From Mucilaginibacter gilvus (GTDB lineage Bacteria > Bacteroidota > Bacteroidia > Sphingobacteriales > Sphingobacteriaceae), in the NCBI RefSeq assembly GCF_004054195.1, contig NZ_SBIW01000003.1, positions 434,001 through 498,000 on the forward strand: a DNA stretch of 64,000 nucleotides, in the 5' to 3' direction. Below are positions 43,872 through 53,217 of the stretch, piece after piece. The number at the start of each line of letters is the position of its first letter. Position 1 is the first letter of the stretch. A program made the position numbers and the translations under genes. The notes beneath the pieces are model-generated. The model had not been told where the DNA came from. It ran no database searches and saw only the letters and a program-made list of their open reading frames with translations.

Positions 43872-46800
43872 TTAGAAACTTGCGTTTACACCAAGCAGGA
43901 ATGTTCTTGGTTTTGGATAATCATAAAACTGGATGCCTTGGGTAAAGTTGCTGTTACCGTTGTAGGTAGATACCTCAGGATCGTAACCGGTGTATTTGGT
44001 TATCAGGAACAGGTTTTGCCCTTGTGCATAAACCCTCAGCCTGCTCATTTTTAATTTCTTAAGAATGTTATTCGAGAAGTTGTAACCCAGTGTTACCGCC
44101 CTGCCGCGTATGAACGATCCGTTTTCTACCTTGGTAGAATAGATCTCGGTTTGATACCTCACATAGGCTGGCCTGTTTTCGGCTATGCTGGTGTTTTGGT
44201 TTTCCGGTGTCCACGCGTTTAATACAGTGGCGTAGCTGTTTGCCTGGCCGGTACGGTCCTGGCCCGAGTGGCGGGTTAGGTTCATAATCTGGTTCCCATA
44301 GTTAAACTGCAACTCTACACCCAAATCGATGTTTTTATAGCGGAAGTTGTTGGTTAAGGTACCGTAACCATCCGGAGTTGATTTTCCTAATACTTCGCGG
44401 TCGTCGGCACTGATCTTGCCGTCGCCATTCAGATCCTTTATTTTCAGATCACCCGGAAGCAGGTTGTATTTAGCCGCTTCAGTAGCTTCGCTGGTACCCC
44501 AGGTGCCTAACACCGTGTAACCGTAAAAGCTGCCGGGAGCAAGCCCAACGCGCATCAGGTTAAAGTCTGAAAGGAAGCCCGGCGACAGGTAGATATCGTC
44601 GTTATTAGCACCCAATGCAATGATCTTGCTTTTTAACAGCGAAATATTGAAGGAAGAGTTCCAGCTGAAATTATCGGTTTTTATATTTTGTGTGCTGATG
44701 GTGAACTCCAAACCCTTGTTTTGCAGCCTGCCAATATTTTTATAAACACTGCCAAAGCCACTGGTTTGCGGTAATGGCGCATTCAGCAGCAAGGCCTGGG
44801 TTTTCTTTAGATAAGCGTCGGCTTCCAACGTAACACGGTTGTTAAATAAGCCAAGTGATACACCAAAGTCTATCTCGGAATTTTTCTCCCATGACAGATC
44901 TTCGTTACCAATAGTGGTTTGGTGCGTGCCAATGGCTTGCGCGCCGCCAAAAATATAGTTGGTGGTCTCAATTCTGGCCTGCGATTGATACTCTCCAATC
45001 TCTGAGTTACCGGTTAGCCCGTAGCTTAAGCGGAACTTTAGGTCGGATATGGTTTTGTTATCCTTCAGAAAGGCTTCCTGCGATGCGCGCCACGCCAAGG
45101 CGGCAGAAGGGAAGAAACCATATTTAACGTTTTTACCGAAGCGGGATGAACCATCTTCACGACCGGTAACGGTTAACAAGTATTTCTCCTTGAGATTGTA
45201 ATTGATCCTGCCGAAAAACGACTGCATTTGCCACGCGTCGTAATTAGAGCCAGGTATGCCTGGGATTTTACCTGCTGCAAGGTTGTAATAACCATAAAAA
45301 TCGTCAGATAAGCTGCCAGTTGATGCGCCGAAACCTGTTTGCTTAAAATTTTGACGTTCGAAACCTGCCACCACGTTGATCTTGTGGATGTCGTTGAAGG
45401 TTTTATCGTAGGTGAAGTGATTTTCCCATTGCCAGAACGTGTTGTTACGCTCGCTGATAGAAGCCGAACTGTACTTCTGATCGGCAGTTGCGCCTCCAAC
45501 CAAACCTGTTTGCGAATTAGGGAAGTAATTTGCGGAGGTGGTTATTCCCAGTGTACTGCGGAATTGCAGGCCTGGCAATAGGTTGAAGTTTAAATAACCG
45601 TTACCGCTAAACACGCGGATCTTATTAAGGTTTACAATTTCGTTTGCCTGCGCAACGGGGTTATCGCCGCCCTCCATATTGGGGTAGTCGGTACGTTTGC
45701 CGTAGCTGCCGTCGGCGTATTTTATAGGGATGATAGATGGCATTTCAATTAACATACGCGGGATGTTGTTACCACCGGTACCATTATCCTGCAGGCGGCC
45801 ATCCTGCGCGTTGTAGTTTAAAGTAGCGCCAACTTTTAACCACGATTTTACCTGGTTATCAAAAGTTAGTCGGGCGTTATAGCGTTTTAAGTAGCTGTTA
45901 ATGATGATGCCCTGGTCGTCGGCATAGTTTAAGAACAAACCGTAATTCAGCTTTTCCGTGGCACCGGTGAACGAGAGATTATGGTTCTGGCTAACCGCGG
46001 TACGGGTTGTTGCATCCTGCCAGTCTACATCATATAGCGGCTGTAAATTACTATCGAATAGCTTACCTATTAATGCGGTGCGAATCACCTTTGGGTCTTT
46101 TTCGGCATAGTCACCTTTCGCCCAGCCAACCGGGTCGTATTTTTTGATGTTAGCATATGATTGGTCTTCCACCGCTAAAAATTGTTTCGCATTTAGCACC
46201 GGGATTTTGCGTGCCATTTTGCTTACGCTTACATAGCTATCATAACTTACGGACGACGGCGCTCCTTTGTTGCCACGCTTAGTGGTTACCAAAATAACAC
46301 CGTTTGCACCGCGTGTACCGTAAATAGCGGTAGACGATGCATCCTTCAATACATCGATAGATTCTACGTCATTAGGGTTAATGGAGTTACCGCCTTCTGT
46401 CCAAACCACGCCGTCGACAACGTACAATGGGTCGGTATTGGTGTTGATTGAGCTGTACCCACGGATGCGAATTTTGGTAGCACCACCTGGTGCACCCGAG
46501 TTGGTAGATACGTTTACACCGGCAATTTTACCGGCGAGTTCCTGCTCCAGGTTGGTTTGCGGCCTGTCCTGCAATTGGCGGCCGCTTACGCTGCCTACCG
46601 AACCGGTAAGGTCCACACGTTTTTGAGTGCCGTAGCCCACTACAACCACCTCACTTAGCGCCTGTGGCTGCTCTGCCAATACTACGTCAATGGTGGTGCG
46701 GTTATTAATGGTAACTTCCTGCGAGTTGTAGCCAATAAAGCTGAATACCAATGTGCCGTTCCCCTCTGGTACGGTGAGCTTGTATTTGCCGTTAACATCG

Positions 46801-47276
46801 GTTACTGTACCGGTTGTGGTACCTTTAAGCTTTACATTTACACCAGGCAAAGGGCCTTTGGCATCTGTAACTGTACCAACAATGTCTACTGCTTTAATTT
46901 CAACAGGGTTGTTATCGGCATCCTTCTTTTTTACCACAATGGTCTCCTGGAAGATCCTGTAGGTAAGGGGTTGGCCTTCAAAGGCTTTGTCGAGTGCTTC
47001 GGAAATGGTGACCTTAGATACTTCGATATTTATAGCACCCACTCTTGATACATCCTGCTTATCATACATAAAATGATAACCGGTTTGTTTTTCTATCTGG
47101 CGCAGGATCTTTTCAACCGAGGTATTCTTTTGTTTTAAAGAAACCACCTGGCTGTAAGTTTTGGCGCTGATGTTGGTGAGGGCTGCAATTATTAAAATGG
47201 CAGTGAGTTTCATAACCAAAATAATTTTGGAAAGTTTAGGCCACGCCAAGGGCATGGCCTTAGAATTAAAATTCAT
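43872..47276 (-). CDS. SusC/RagA-family TonB-dependent outer-membrane transporter with STN domain
   Basis: A 1134-residue importer. After a signal peptide (TAILIIAALTNISAKTYSQ), a secretin/TonB short N-terminal (STN) domain lies at about 50-120, then a carboxypeptidase-regulatory-like domain (GTVTDAKGPLPGVNVKLKG, about 133-205). The plug carries VVVGYGTQKRVDLTGSVG (about 212) and IRIRGYSSINTNTDPLYVVDG-type sequence, and the barrel follows. The STN domain is the part that contacts a FecR-type anti-sigma protein; the matching FecR and sigma genes lie just upstream on the same strand. It thus both imports the glycan with SusD and signals its presence. ATG at 47276 assumed. Confidence 0.94.
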   Translation of the reverse strand: MNFNSKAMPLAWPKLSKIILVMKLTAILIIAALTNISAKTYSQVVSLKQKNTSVEKILRQIEKQTGYHFMYDKQDVSRVGAINIEVSKVTISEALDKAFEGQPLTYRIFQETIVVKKKDADNNPVEIKAVDIVGTVTDAKGPLPGVNVKLKGTTTGTVTDVNGKYKLTVPEGNGTLVFSFIGYNSQEVTINNRTTIDVVLAEQPQALSEVVVVGYGTQKRVDLTGSVGSVSGRQLQDRPQTNLEQELAGKIAGVNVSTNSGAPGGATKIRIRGYSSINTNTDPLYVVDGVVWTEGGNSINPNDVESIDVLKDASSTAIYGTRGANGVILVTTKRGNKGAPSSVSYDSYVSVSKMARKIPVLNAKQFLAVEDQSYANIKKYDPVGWAKGDYAEKDPKVIRTALIGKLFDSNLQPLYDVDWQDATTRTAVSQNHNLSFTGATEKLNYGLFLNYADDQGIIINSYLKRYNARLTFDNQVKSWLKVGATLNYNAQDGRLQDNGTGGNNIPRMLIEMPSIIPIKYADGSYGKRTDYPNMEGGDNPVAQANEIVNLNKIRVFSGNGYLNFNLLPGLQFRSTLGITTSANYFPNSQTGLVGGATADQKYSSASISERNNTFWQWENHFTYDKTFNDIHKINVVAGFERQNFKQTGFGASTGSLSDDFYGYYNLAAGKIPGIPGSNYDAWQMQSFFGRINYNLKEKYLLTVTGREDGSSRFGKNVKYGFFPSAALAWRASQEAFLKDNKTISDLKFRLSYGLTGNSEIGEYQSQARIETTNYIFGGAQAIGTHQTTIGNEDLSWEKNSEIDFGVSLGLFNNRVTLEADAYLKKTQALLLNAPLPQTSGFGSVYKNIGRLQNKGLEFTISTQNIKTDNFSWNSSFNISLLKSKIIALGANNDDIYLSPGFLSDFNLMRVGLAPGSFYGYTVLGTWGTSEATEAAKYNLLPGDLKIKDLNGDGKISADDREVLGKSTPDGYGTLTNNFRYKNIDLGVELQFNYGNQIMNLTRHSGQDRTGQANSYATVLNAWTPENQNTSIAENRPAYVRYQTEIYSTKVENGSFIRGRAVTLGYNFSNNILKKLKMSRLRVYAQGQNLFLITKYTGYDPEVSTYNGNSNFTQGIQFYDYPKPRTFLLGVNASF

Positions 47277-47283
47277 AAGTTTG
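47276..47283 (+). promoter_or_regulatory. Possible -7 box (TAAGTTTG) of an antisense transcript
   Basis: TAAGTTTG on the plus strand fits TAnnTTTG and overlaps the susC start codon. It lies about 70 nt before a plus-strand terminator. No -33 motif was found. Confidence 0.3.
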
Positions 47284-47289
47284 TAGAGT

Positions 47290-47386
47290 TTGGGTTAAAC
47301 ATTAAGTTTCAATTCGTCAGATTGCGATGGTTGGGGAACCCAGATGCTTAGCCGGAGAAGTGGTCGAAACACTTCCCGGTTTTTTT
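47290..47386 (+). ncRNA. Possible antisense small RNA opposite the susC leader
   Basis: A plus-strand transcript starting just after the TAAGTTTG box and ending at the terminator at 47380-47386 would be about 97 nt, fully complementary to the susC 5' leader and containing no plus-strand gene. Cis-antisense RNAs at exactly this position, between the sigma/anti-sigma genes and susC, are known in Bacteroides (for example DonS of B. fragilis). The ends are inferred from the box and hairpin only. Confidence 0.35.
47352..47386 (+). terminator. Plus-strand rho-independent terminator in the susC leader
   Basis: CCGG-A-GAAGTG (47352-47362) pairs with CACTTC-CCGG (47370-47379), ten base pairs with one bulged A, and is followed by seven T (47380-47386). 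All adjacent genes are on the minus strand, where no T-tract follows, so it faces an antisense transcript. Confidence 0.7.
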
Positions 47387-47518
47387 ATGATCTGTTGGCA
47401 TGTTTAGCCCAACCGGGTTCGCTTTGCGGGCTAACTTGGCTGTCGTCGTAGTGCTTCAATCATGGTGTGTTTTTTAAGGTGAATATTGGTAATGTATATT
47501 GGGTGTTTTTTTGGCTGT

Positions 47519-48712
47519 TTATAGAACAATAATGTTCTTTCCTTCAATTTTTAATTTTACGCCCGTGTACTCCAGCATGTTAAGTAACTCGGATGCCTTT
47601 ACGCTGCGTGCTATACGGCCATTAAATTCCCGGTGGGGAATGGTACCTTTGTAGATCACATCCACATCGTACCAGCGTGATGCCTGGCGCAATATCATAT
47701 CTATCCCCGCGTCCCTGAACTGAAAGATGCCGTTCTTCCATGCGGTTTCGTCGTCTACATCCACATCATCAACCACTTTGCTTTGGCCGTTGGCGGTTAT
47801 TTGTGCCTGCTGGCCGGGTTTAAGCCTGGCGCTAAAGTTTCCGCTTTTAATGTTTACCGCGCCTTCCAGCAGTGTTGTTTTCATCGTGGTTTCGTCGTCA
47901 TAAGCCATTATGTTGAAATGTGTGCCCAGTACCTCAATTTCGGCACGGTTGGTTTTAACCTTAAAAGGCATCGCAGCGTTTTTCGCCACCTCGAAATAAG
48001 CCTCGCCGGTTATATCCACCTCTCGGGTTTTGCCCGTAAAAAATATAGGAAAACGCAAGGACGATGCAGCGTTCAACCAAACTTTGGTGCCGTCGGGTAA
48101 AATAACCTGGTATTGCCCGCCGCGTGGCGTTACGATGGTATTGATGGATGGGGTAGGGCTGTTGTCGGCCATGGCGGCGGCGTTATACAGCAACTGCCCG
48201 TCGGCAGTTTTTTTAACTACGGTAGCGCCTTGCTTAGCAAGTGTGCCGTTTTGGGCGTTATCCAGAATAATGGTTTTGCCATTGGCGAGGGTAAGTATGG
48301 CCTTGTTACCGCCGGGTAAAGCATCATGCGCAGGGTGTTTAACTGCTTTGGCCACCGTTTGCACTGGCTGTTGCTGGCGTAAATAGTATTGAACACAAAA
48401 CCCTACGAAGAGCAACATCACTGCCGCCGCTGCAATTTTACCCCATAAGATCAACGTTCGACCGGGCTTCAGGCTGTTATCGGTATCGGCGGAGCCCAGT
48501 ATGTTTTTTAAAATGGCATTTGATTTATCAACATTAAATAAAGGCTCACCTGGTTTGATCTCCTCCCAGGCCTGGCGGATATACCTGGACAGTTCTTCAT
48601 CGCACTTGCCGTCATCTATTATAGCAAACAACTCGTCGCACTCCTGCGGAGTGGCCGTTTTGTTATAATATTTATCAAAAAGGTATTGCAACCTCACGCT
48701 GGATGTTTTCAT
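47519..48712 (-). CDS. FecR-type anti-sigma factor
   Basis: A 397-residue inner-membrane protein. A cytoplasmic anti-sigma helix bundle (TPQECDELFAIIDDGKCDEEL, about 18-38) precedes one membrane helix (IAAAAVMLLFVGFCVQYYL, near 93-111). The periplasmic FecR domain follows (GGQYQVILPDGTKVWLNAA, near 198; TGEAYFEVAKN, near 239; EVLGTHFNIMAY, near 262) and a C-terminal DUF4974 module ends EGKNIIVL. It holds the ECF sigma factor inactive until the STN domain of SusC reports substrate. The sigma gene ends 88 nt upstream; susC starts 242 nt downstream. Confidence 0.92.
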   Translation of the reverse strand: MKTSSVRLQYLFDKYYNKTATPQECDELFAIIDDGKCDEELSRYIRQAWEEIKPGEPLFNVDKSNAILKNILGSADTDNSLKPGRTLILWGKIAAAAVMLLFVGFCVQYYLRQQQPVQTVAKAVKHPAHDALPGGNKAILTLANGKTIILDNAQNGTLAKQGATVVKKTADGQLLYNAAAMADNSPTPSINTIVTPRGGQYQVILPDGTKVWLNAASSLRFPIFFTGKTREVDITGEAYFEVAKNAAMPFKVKTNRAEIEVLGTHFNIMAYDDETTMKTTLLEGAVNIKSGNFSARLKPGQQAQITANGQSKVVDDVDVDDETAWKNGIFQFRDAGIDMILRQASRWYDVDVIYKGTIPHREFNGRIARSVKASELLNMLEYTGVKLKIEGKNIIVL

Positions 48713-48800
48713 TAAATGTTGTTCAATAATTGGCAGTGTATAAAGCCGGGGAGCTTTATGTTAAAGACACAAAAGGCAAATAAAAAGGGGGTATCGCTTC

Positions 48801-49394
48801 TTAACTTTTTTTCAAAATAATTGCAGCAAGCGCAATTACTACCGACATATCCATGTTCGACTGCACAAAGATGGTGATAGAATGGGTAGAAGCCTGCAGG
48901 TATTTTTTAACAGTTTCGCGCGACAGGCCCATCTGGCTGGCTATCTCATCGTATTTTAAGCGTTTATGGCGGCTAAGCAGGTATACCTTTTGCTGCTGCG
49001 GCGGCAGGTGGTCAATGGCCTCGTCCAGCAGGCTGTAGTAGGTATCTAAGCCGCTGTTATCTTCAGGGATCAGTGCCATCGCGTTTTCTTCGATGGTTTT
49101 TTGGCGGAGGCGTTCTTTTGCGAGTTTTCGCAAGCAGTTGAGCGCATGATTTTTAGAAATTACAAACAAATAGGCTTTGAAGTGCTGTATCGCGGCAAGG
49201 CTTTCGCGGCTAAGCCAAATTTTAAGGAAAACGTCCTGCACCACTTCTTCTGCAAGTTCGGCCGAACCGGTTATACGGTAGATATGAGTACCTAAAAGCT
49301 GATGATGGGTGTTGAACAGTTCACTAAAGGCGTGTTCATCTCCGCCGGCAACTCTCAGGAGTAACTCGTTTTCGCAAGGTATTACGTCTAACAT
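48801..49394 (-). CDS. ECF-type RNA polymerase sigma factor
   Basis: A 197-residue group IV sigma factor. Region 2 binds the -10 element (AFSELFNTHHQLLGTHIYR, then AEEVVQDVFLKIWLSRESL, near 47-65). Region 4 is an HTH (LPPQQQKVYLLSRHKRLKYDEIASQMGLSRETVKKYL). The last residues form a hydrophobic end (MSVVIALAAIILKK), which is common in Bacteroidota sigma factors paired with FecR. It is expected to direct transcription of the downstream susCD-GH92 genes. ATG at 49394; it lies alone at the head of the locus. Confidence 0.92.
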   Translation of the reverse strand: MLDVIPCENELLLRVAGGDEHAFSELFNTHHQLLGTHIYRITGSAELAEEVVQDVFLKIWLSRESLAAIQHFKAYLFVISKNHALNCLRKLAKERLRQKTIEENAMALIPEDNSGLDTYYSLLDEAIDHLPPQQQKVYLLSRHKRLKYDEIASQMGLSRETVKKYLQASTHSITIFVQSNMDMSVVIALAAIILKKS

Positions 49395-49558
49395 AGGCTG
49401 TTATTGGTGCAGGCAAGTAATGAAAAATTAACTACAACCGCAACCCCAATAATGTTTTGATGTTAAAAAAGTATCACAATGTGTAAAATAGACACTTTTT
49501 AATTTCCTAATTGGTAAATATTTAACCAATGATAAATACAGCCCGTCGCGCAATTATG

Positions 49559-50581
49559 TTAAAATAATGACGGATTGCCCCCCAGTTTTATCCTTCCTAA
49601 ATGCTTATAAGCGGCTTCTGTAGCTTCGCGGCCACGGGCTGTTCGCATTAAAAAGCCCTCCTGTATCAAAAAAGGTTCGTAAACTTCTTCAATGGTACCT
49701 TCTTCTTCGCCAACGGCGGTCGCTATGGTTTTCAGGCCAACAGGGCCGCCCTTAAATTTATCTATGATCGTCGTCAGGATTCTGTTATCCATCTCGTCAA
49801 GACCGTGTTCATCCACATTAAGGGCGTTCAAAGCATATTTGGCAATGGCGGTGTCAATGTTGCCGTCGCCTTTTATCTGGGCAAAATCTCGTGTGCGGCG
49901 CAACAGCGCGTTTGCTATACGGGGTGTACCACGGCTTCGGCGGGCAATTTCATAAGCGCCCTCGTCGCTAATGGGAGTTTTTAATATGGATGAGGAGCGC
50001 AGAACAATGGTGGTTAACAGTTTCGCGTCGTAATATTCCAGCCGGGCGTTTATGCCAAACCTTGCCCGTAAGGGAGCGGTAAGCAAACCGGAGCGTGTGG
50101 TTGCGCCAACGAGGGTGAAAGGGTTAAGCGAAATCTGCACAGAACGTGCGTTTGGCCCGCTCTCCAGCATAATATCTATCTTAAAATCTTCCATGGCCGA
50201 ATACAAGTATTCTTCTACGAGGGGGCTTAAACGGTGAATCTCGTCTATAAAAAGAATATCGCCCGTTTCCAGGTTGGTGAGCAGGCCGGCGAGGTCGCCT
50301 GGTTTATCAAGCACCGGGCCCGATGTTATTTTAATGCCTACACCCATCTCGTTGGCCACTATGTGCGAGAGGGTAGTTTTGCCCAGCCCCGGAGGGCCGT
50401 GCAGCAACACATGATCTAACGCTTCGCCACGTTGGCGGGCTGCTTGTACAAATATTTTTAAGTTGGCTAATATCTTATGCTGCCCCGTAAAATCTTCAAA
50501 AGCCTGCGGGCGCAATACTTTTTCTATATCGCGTTCGGCAGGAGAGAGGTGCTCACGTTCCGGATCAAGATTTTCATTCAT
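49559..50581 (-). CDS. ruvB: Holliday junction branch-migration helicase RuvB
   Basis: A 340-residue AAA+ ATPase that, with RuvA, drives Holliday junction migration in recombination and replication repair. Walker [12 protein letters not shown] lies near 60, Walker [19 protein letters not shown] near 109, sensor 1 [10 protein letters not shown] near 157, and the C-terminal winged helix ends at [12 protein letters not shown]. The start is set at the ATG at 50581 ([14 protein letters not shown]), the usual RuvB N-terminus; an in-frame TTG lies two codons upstream. A near-consensus TAATTTCG box precedes it. ruvA and ruvC are not nearby. Confidence 0.96.
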   Translation of the reverse strand: MNENLDPEREHLSPAERDIEKVLRPQAFEDFTGQHKILANLKIFVQAARQRGEALDHVLLHGPPGLGKTTLSHIVANEMGVGIKITSGPVLDKPGDLAGLLTNLETGDILFIDEIHRLSPLVEEYLYSAMEDFKIDIMLESGPNARSVQISLNPFTLVGATTRSGLLTAPLRARFGINARLEYYDAKLLTTIVLRSSSILKTPISDEGAYEIARRSRGTPRIANALLRRTRDFAQIKGDGNIDTAIAKYALNALNVDEHGLDEMDNRILTTIIDKFKGGPVGLKTIATAVGEEEGTIEEVYEPFLIQEGFLMRTARGREATEAAYKHLGRIKLGGNPSLF

Positions 50582-50600
50582 TGCCAACGAAATTAGTATT

Positions 50601-50701
50601 TTTTAGTTAGATGTTAGATACGAGATTTGAGATTTGAGACAAAAATGCTTAGCAGCAAGGCATTATCTCACATCTGACATCTCACATCTCACATCTCAAA
50701 T
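50601..50701. repeat. Inverted 'ACATCTCACATCTCA' repeat between ruvB and the glycosyltransferase
   Basis: GATGTTAGATACGAGATTTG near 50609 is complementary to the CATCTCACATCTCACATCTC block at about 50671-50697. The element resembles the CAAGAATCAAGAG repeat at 3884 in style but not in sequence. It might act as a terminator for the minus-strand genes on either side. Confidence 0.5.
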
Positions 50702-51433
50702 CTATCCTTCCGGATACTTCCTGAAAATGCTATTGAATTTCATTTGCAGTACGCCAAACACGGCTTCTTTAAAAATTCCTTTAGACATTTTGGAGGTGCC
50801 GGCGGTGCGGTCGGTAAAGATGATTGGGATCTCTTTTACCCTGAAACCATGTTTAATAGTGGTGAATTTCATTTCTATCTGGAACGCGTAACCTACAAAT
50901 TTTACCTTATCCAGTTCGATGGTTTCCAGTACCTTACGCCTGTAGCACATAAAGCCTGCGGTGGAATCCTGGATGTCGATACCGGTAATAAAACGCACGT
51001 AAACCGATGCGAAATAACTCATCAACACCCGGCTCATGGGCCAGTTAACAACGTTTACACCTTTGATATACCGCGAGCCAATAACCGCGTCGTTATCATC
51101 TATACAGGCCTGGCGCAGGCGAAGCAGGTCATCGGGGTTATGCGAAAAATCGGCATCCATCTCAAAAACATAATCGTAATGGTTGGCAATGGCCCATTTA
51201 AAGCCGTGGATGTAGGCTGTGCCTAAACCCAGTTTACCCGCTCGTTCTACAATGAAAAGTTTTTCGCCATAATCGCGCTGTAAGGATTTAACAATCTTTG
51301 CGGTACCATCGGGCGAACCGTCATCCACAATAAGTAAATGGAAATCGTGCACAAGCGAAAACACTTTGTGAATCATCCTTTCGATGTTTTCCTTCTCGTT
51401 GTAGGTTGGTATAATTACTATACTATCCGGCAC
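50702..51433 (-). CDS. DPM1-like polyprenol monophosphomannose synthase
   Basis: A 243-residue family 2 glycosyltransferase of the dolichol-phosphate mannose synthase type, transferring mannose (or a related sugar) from GDP-sugar to a polyprenyl phosphate. The GT-A core shows VIIPTYNEKENIE (about 6-18), LIVDDGSPDGTA (about 34), the metal-binding MDADFSHNP (about 92), and the late QDSTAGFMCYRRKVLE (about 155). The short length and lack of C-terminal membrane helices match soluble Dpm1. It may supply mannose for envelope glycans or protein O-mannosylation. Gene neighbours do not indicate the acceptor. Confidence 0.85.
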   Translation of the reverse strand: MPDSIVIIPTYNEKENIERMIHKVFSLVHDFHLLIVDDGSPDGTAKIVKSLQRDYGEKLFIVERAGKLGLGTAYIHGFKWAIANHYDYVFEMDADFSHNPDDLLRLRQACIDDNDAVIGSRYIKGVNVVNWPMSRVLMSYFASVYVRFITGIDIQDSTAGFMCYRRKVLETIELDKVKFVGYAFQIEMKFTTIKHGFRVKEIPIIFTDRTAGTSKMSKGIFKEAVFGVLQMKFNSIFRKYPEG

Positions 51434-51498
51434 TTATCAATAATTGAAATGAGGTAAATGTAAACGGCTAAAATAATCCAATTTATATTGGTTCAACA

Positions 51499-51529
51499 CA
51501 AAAAAACAGGAAAGCTGCTGCAATCCTGT
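51499..51529 (-). terminator. Terminator of the peptide transporter gene
   Basis: On the minus strand ACAGGA and TCCTGT form a 6-bp stem with a 12-nt loop, followed by seven T. It lies 73 nt beyond the POT gene stop. Confidence 0.65.
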
Positions 51530-51601
51530 ACTTTTTAGGTAATATTTTCTTTACACGCTATCTTTTGCCTTAAATGCAAACGGCTTAGGCGAGTAAATAT
51601 T

Positions 51602-53107
51602 TTACACGATAGGGTTATCGGGATGAATTTTGCTGGTGTGATCGTCGCGGATATCCATGCCTTTTGCCAACACATCTGCCGCTAAGTAGGCTTTCTCTTT
51701 GATGAATGGGCTTACAAAAACAAATATCAACACAAAACCAAAGCAGATAGCCACAAACAGCCAGAAGAAAGATGCGCCTGTAAAACCCTTAAACATACCA
51801 CCACTTGCAATGCTGTTGGTTACAACTGCATTAAAAAACGACCCCACCGAATAGGTGAAATACCAAATGGCTGTCATCGTGCTTTTCATGGACGGCGGTG
51901 ATTGGGTGTAGGCATACTCCAGGCCAGTGATTGAAACCAGTACTTCGCCGGCAGAAAGGATTGCAAACGCCAATATTTGCCACCACACGGATGGATGCTG
52001 GCCTGCGTCAACTTTTACCTGCAGTAAAGCGATAATAACAAAACTAAACCCGGTAATAAACAAGCCGGCCCCAATTTTGCGCAACGCCGTGAGTTTAATG
52101 CCCAGTTTTGCTACCAATGGGTACAATACATAGTTGAAGAGCGGTATAAACGCAAGCAGAAAAACCGCGTTTACGGTTTGTATTTGCGAAGGAAGAATAG
52201 TCCAGTTGCTGATGCCAAGGCCAAGGTCGAGTTTTTCGGATTGCAGCACCCACTCGGCACTGTTCATATCCCAAAGCGACCAAAATACAGGGATAAAGGC
52301 AAATACCGCCATAACGCGCCAAACTGCTTTTATGCCGTCAACTTTTTGTTCGCTGTATTTTGCCTCAGCGCATTCCCAGGCGGTTTTACCGGTTGCTTTT
52401 GCTTTGCCGTTGAATTTACACATCATTGCATAAAAACTAACGGATACAAAATTGTCTTTGTTAATGCCTTTTGGAGGTAGTTTTACATAACTTTTTCTTC
52501 CCGAGAAAAAGATGATAGTGGCCAACGCCATCAGGATGCCCGGTACGCCAAATGCCCATGATGCTCCCCATTTTTCGTAAATAAGGGGGATGAGAAACAA
52601 GCTTACCATAGAGCCCGCATTGATACTGAAATAAAACCAGCTGTAAATGCTGCTCATTAAATGCTGGTTGCTATGGTCGAACTGGTCGCCCACGTTTGCG
52701 GATACGCAGGATTTGATGGCACCTGCCGAAAACGCGATAATAATTAAACCTGTTTGAAAACCGCCGAGGCTGGTATCAAACATTGAAAGTAAAAAGTGCC
52801 CGATCGTATAAATAAGGGAACCGATAAGGATAACGCGATATTTACCAAAGAACCAATCGGCCAGGATAGCCCCCAATAGTGGAGTAGCATAAACCAGTGT
52901 AGAGAACATGTGATTTATGCTACTTGATTTTGCATTGGCGATTGCGGTAGCATCGTGACTGAAAAACTGGTGTACCAGGAACACAGCCAATATGCTGCGC
53001 ATTCCGTAAAAGCTAAAACGTTCGGCAAATTCGTTGCCTATAATAAAAGGTACACTTCTTGGGATCCTGCCTTTCGGCTTTTCTGATGCTATCGGGGTTT
53101 CCTGCAT
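51602..53107 (-). CDS. POT-family proton-dependent oligopeptide transporter
   Basis: A 501-residue major facilitator with about 12-14 helices. The POT signature is clear: the ExxER-like motif FAERFSFYGMRSIL (about 28-41), the conserved EKWGASWAFGVPGILM (about 176) and the second POT motif GEVLVSITGLEYAYTQSPPSMKS (about 385-407). It imports di- and tripeptides with protons. The tail DDHTSKIHPDNP is hydrophilic. Alone on the minus strand with its own terminator. Confidence 0.93.
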   Translation of the reverse strand: MQETPIASEKPKGRIPRSVPFIIGNEFAERFSFYGMRSILAVFLVHQFFSHDATAIANAKSSSINHMFSTLVYATPLLGAILADWFFGKYRVILIGSLIYTIGHFLLSMFDTSLGGFQTGLIIIAFSAGAIKSCVSANVGDQFDHSNQHLMSSIYSWFYFSINAGSMVSLFLIPLIYEKWGASWAFGVPGILMALATIIFFSGRKSYVKLPPKGINKDNFVSVSFYAMMCKFNGKAKATGKTAWECAEAKYSEQKVDGIKAVWRVMAVFAFIPVFWSLWDMNSAEWVLQSEKLDLGLGISNWTILPSQIQTVNAVFLLAFIPLFNYVLYPLVAKLGIKLTALRKIGAGLFITGFSFVIIALLQVKVDAGQHPSVWWQILAFAILSAGEVLVSITGLEYAYTQSPPSMKSTMTAIWYFTYSVGSFFNAVVTNSIASGGMFKGFTGASFFWLFVAICFGFVLIFVFVSPFIKEKAYLAADVLAKGMDIRDDHTSKIHPDNPIV

Positions 53108-53217
53108 TATTGTAGTGGGGATAAAATTTGCGCTAAAAATACTATAATTATACTAAACCAAAATTTTATACCGAAATTATTACAGAATGGTATATCAATG
53201 ATGGTTAATTGATTTGT

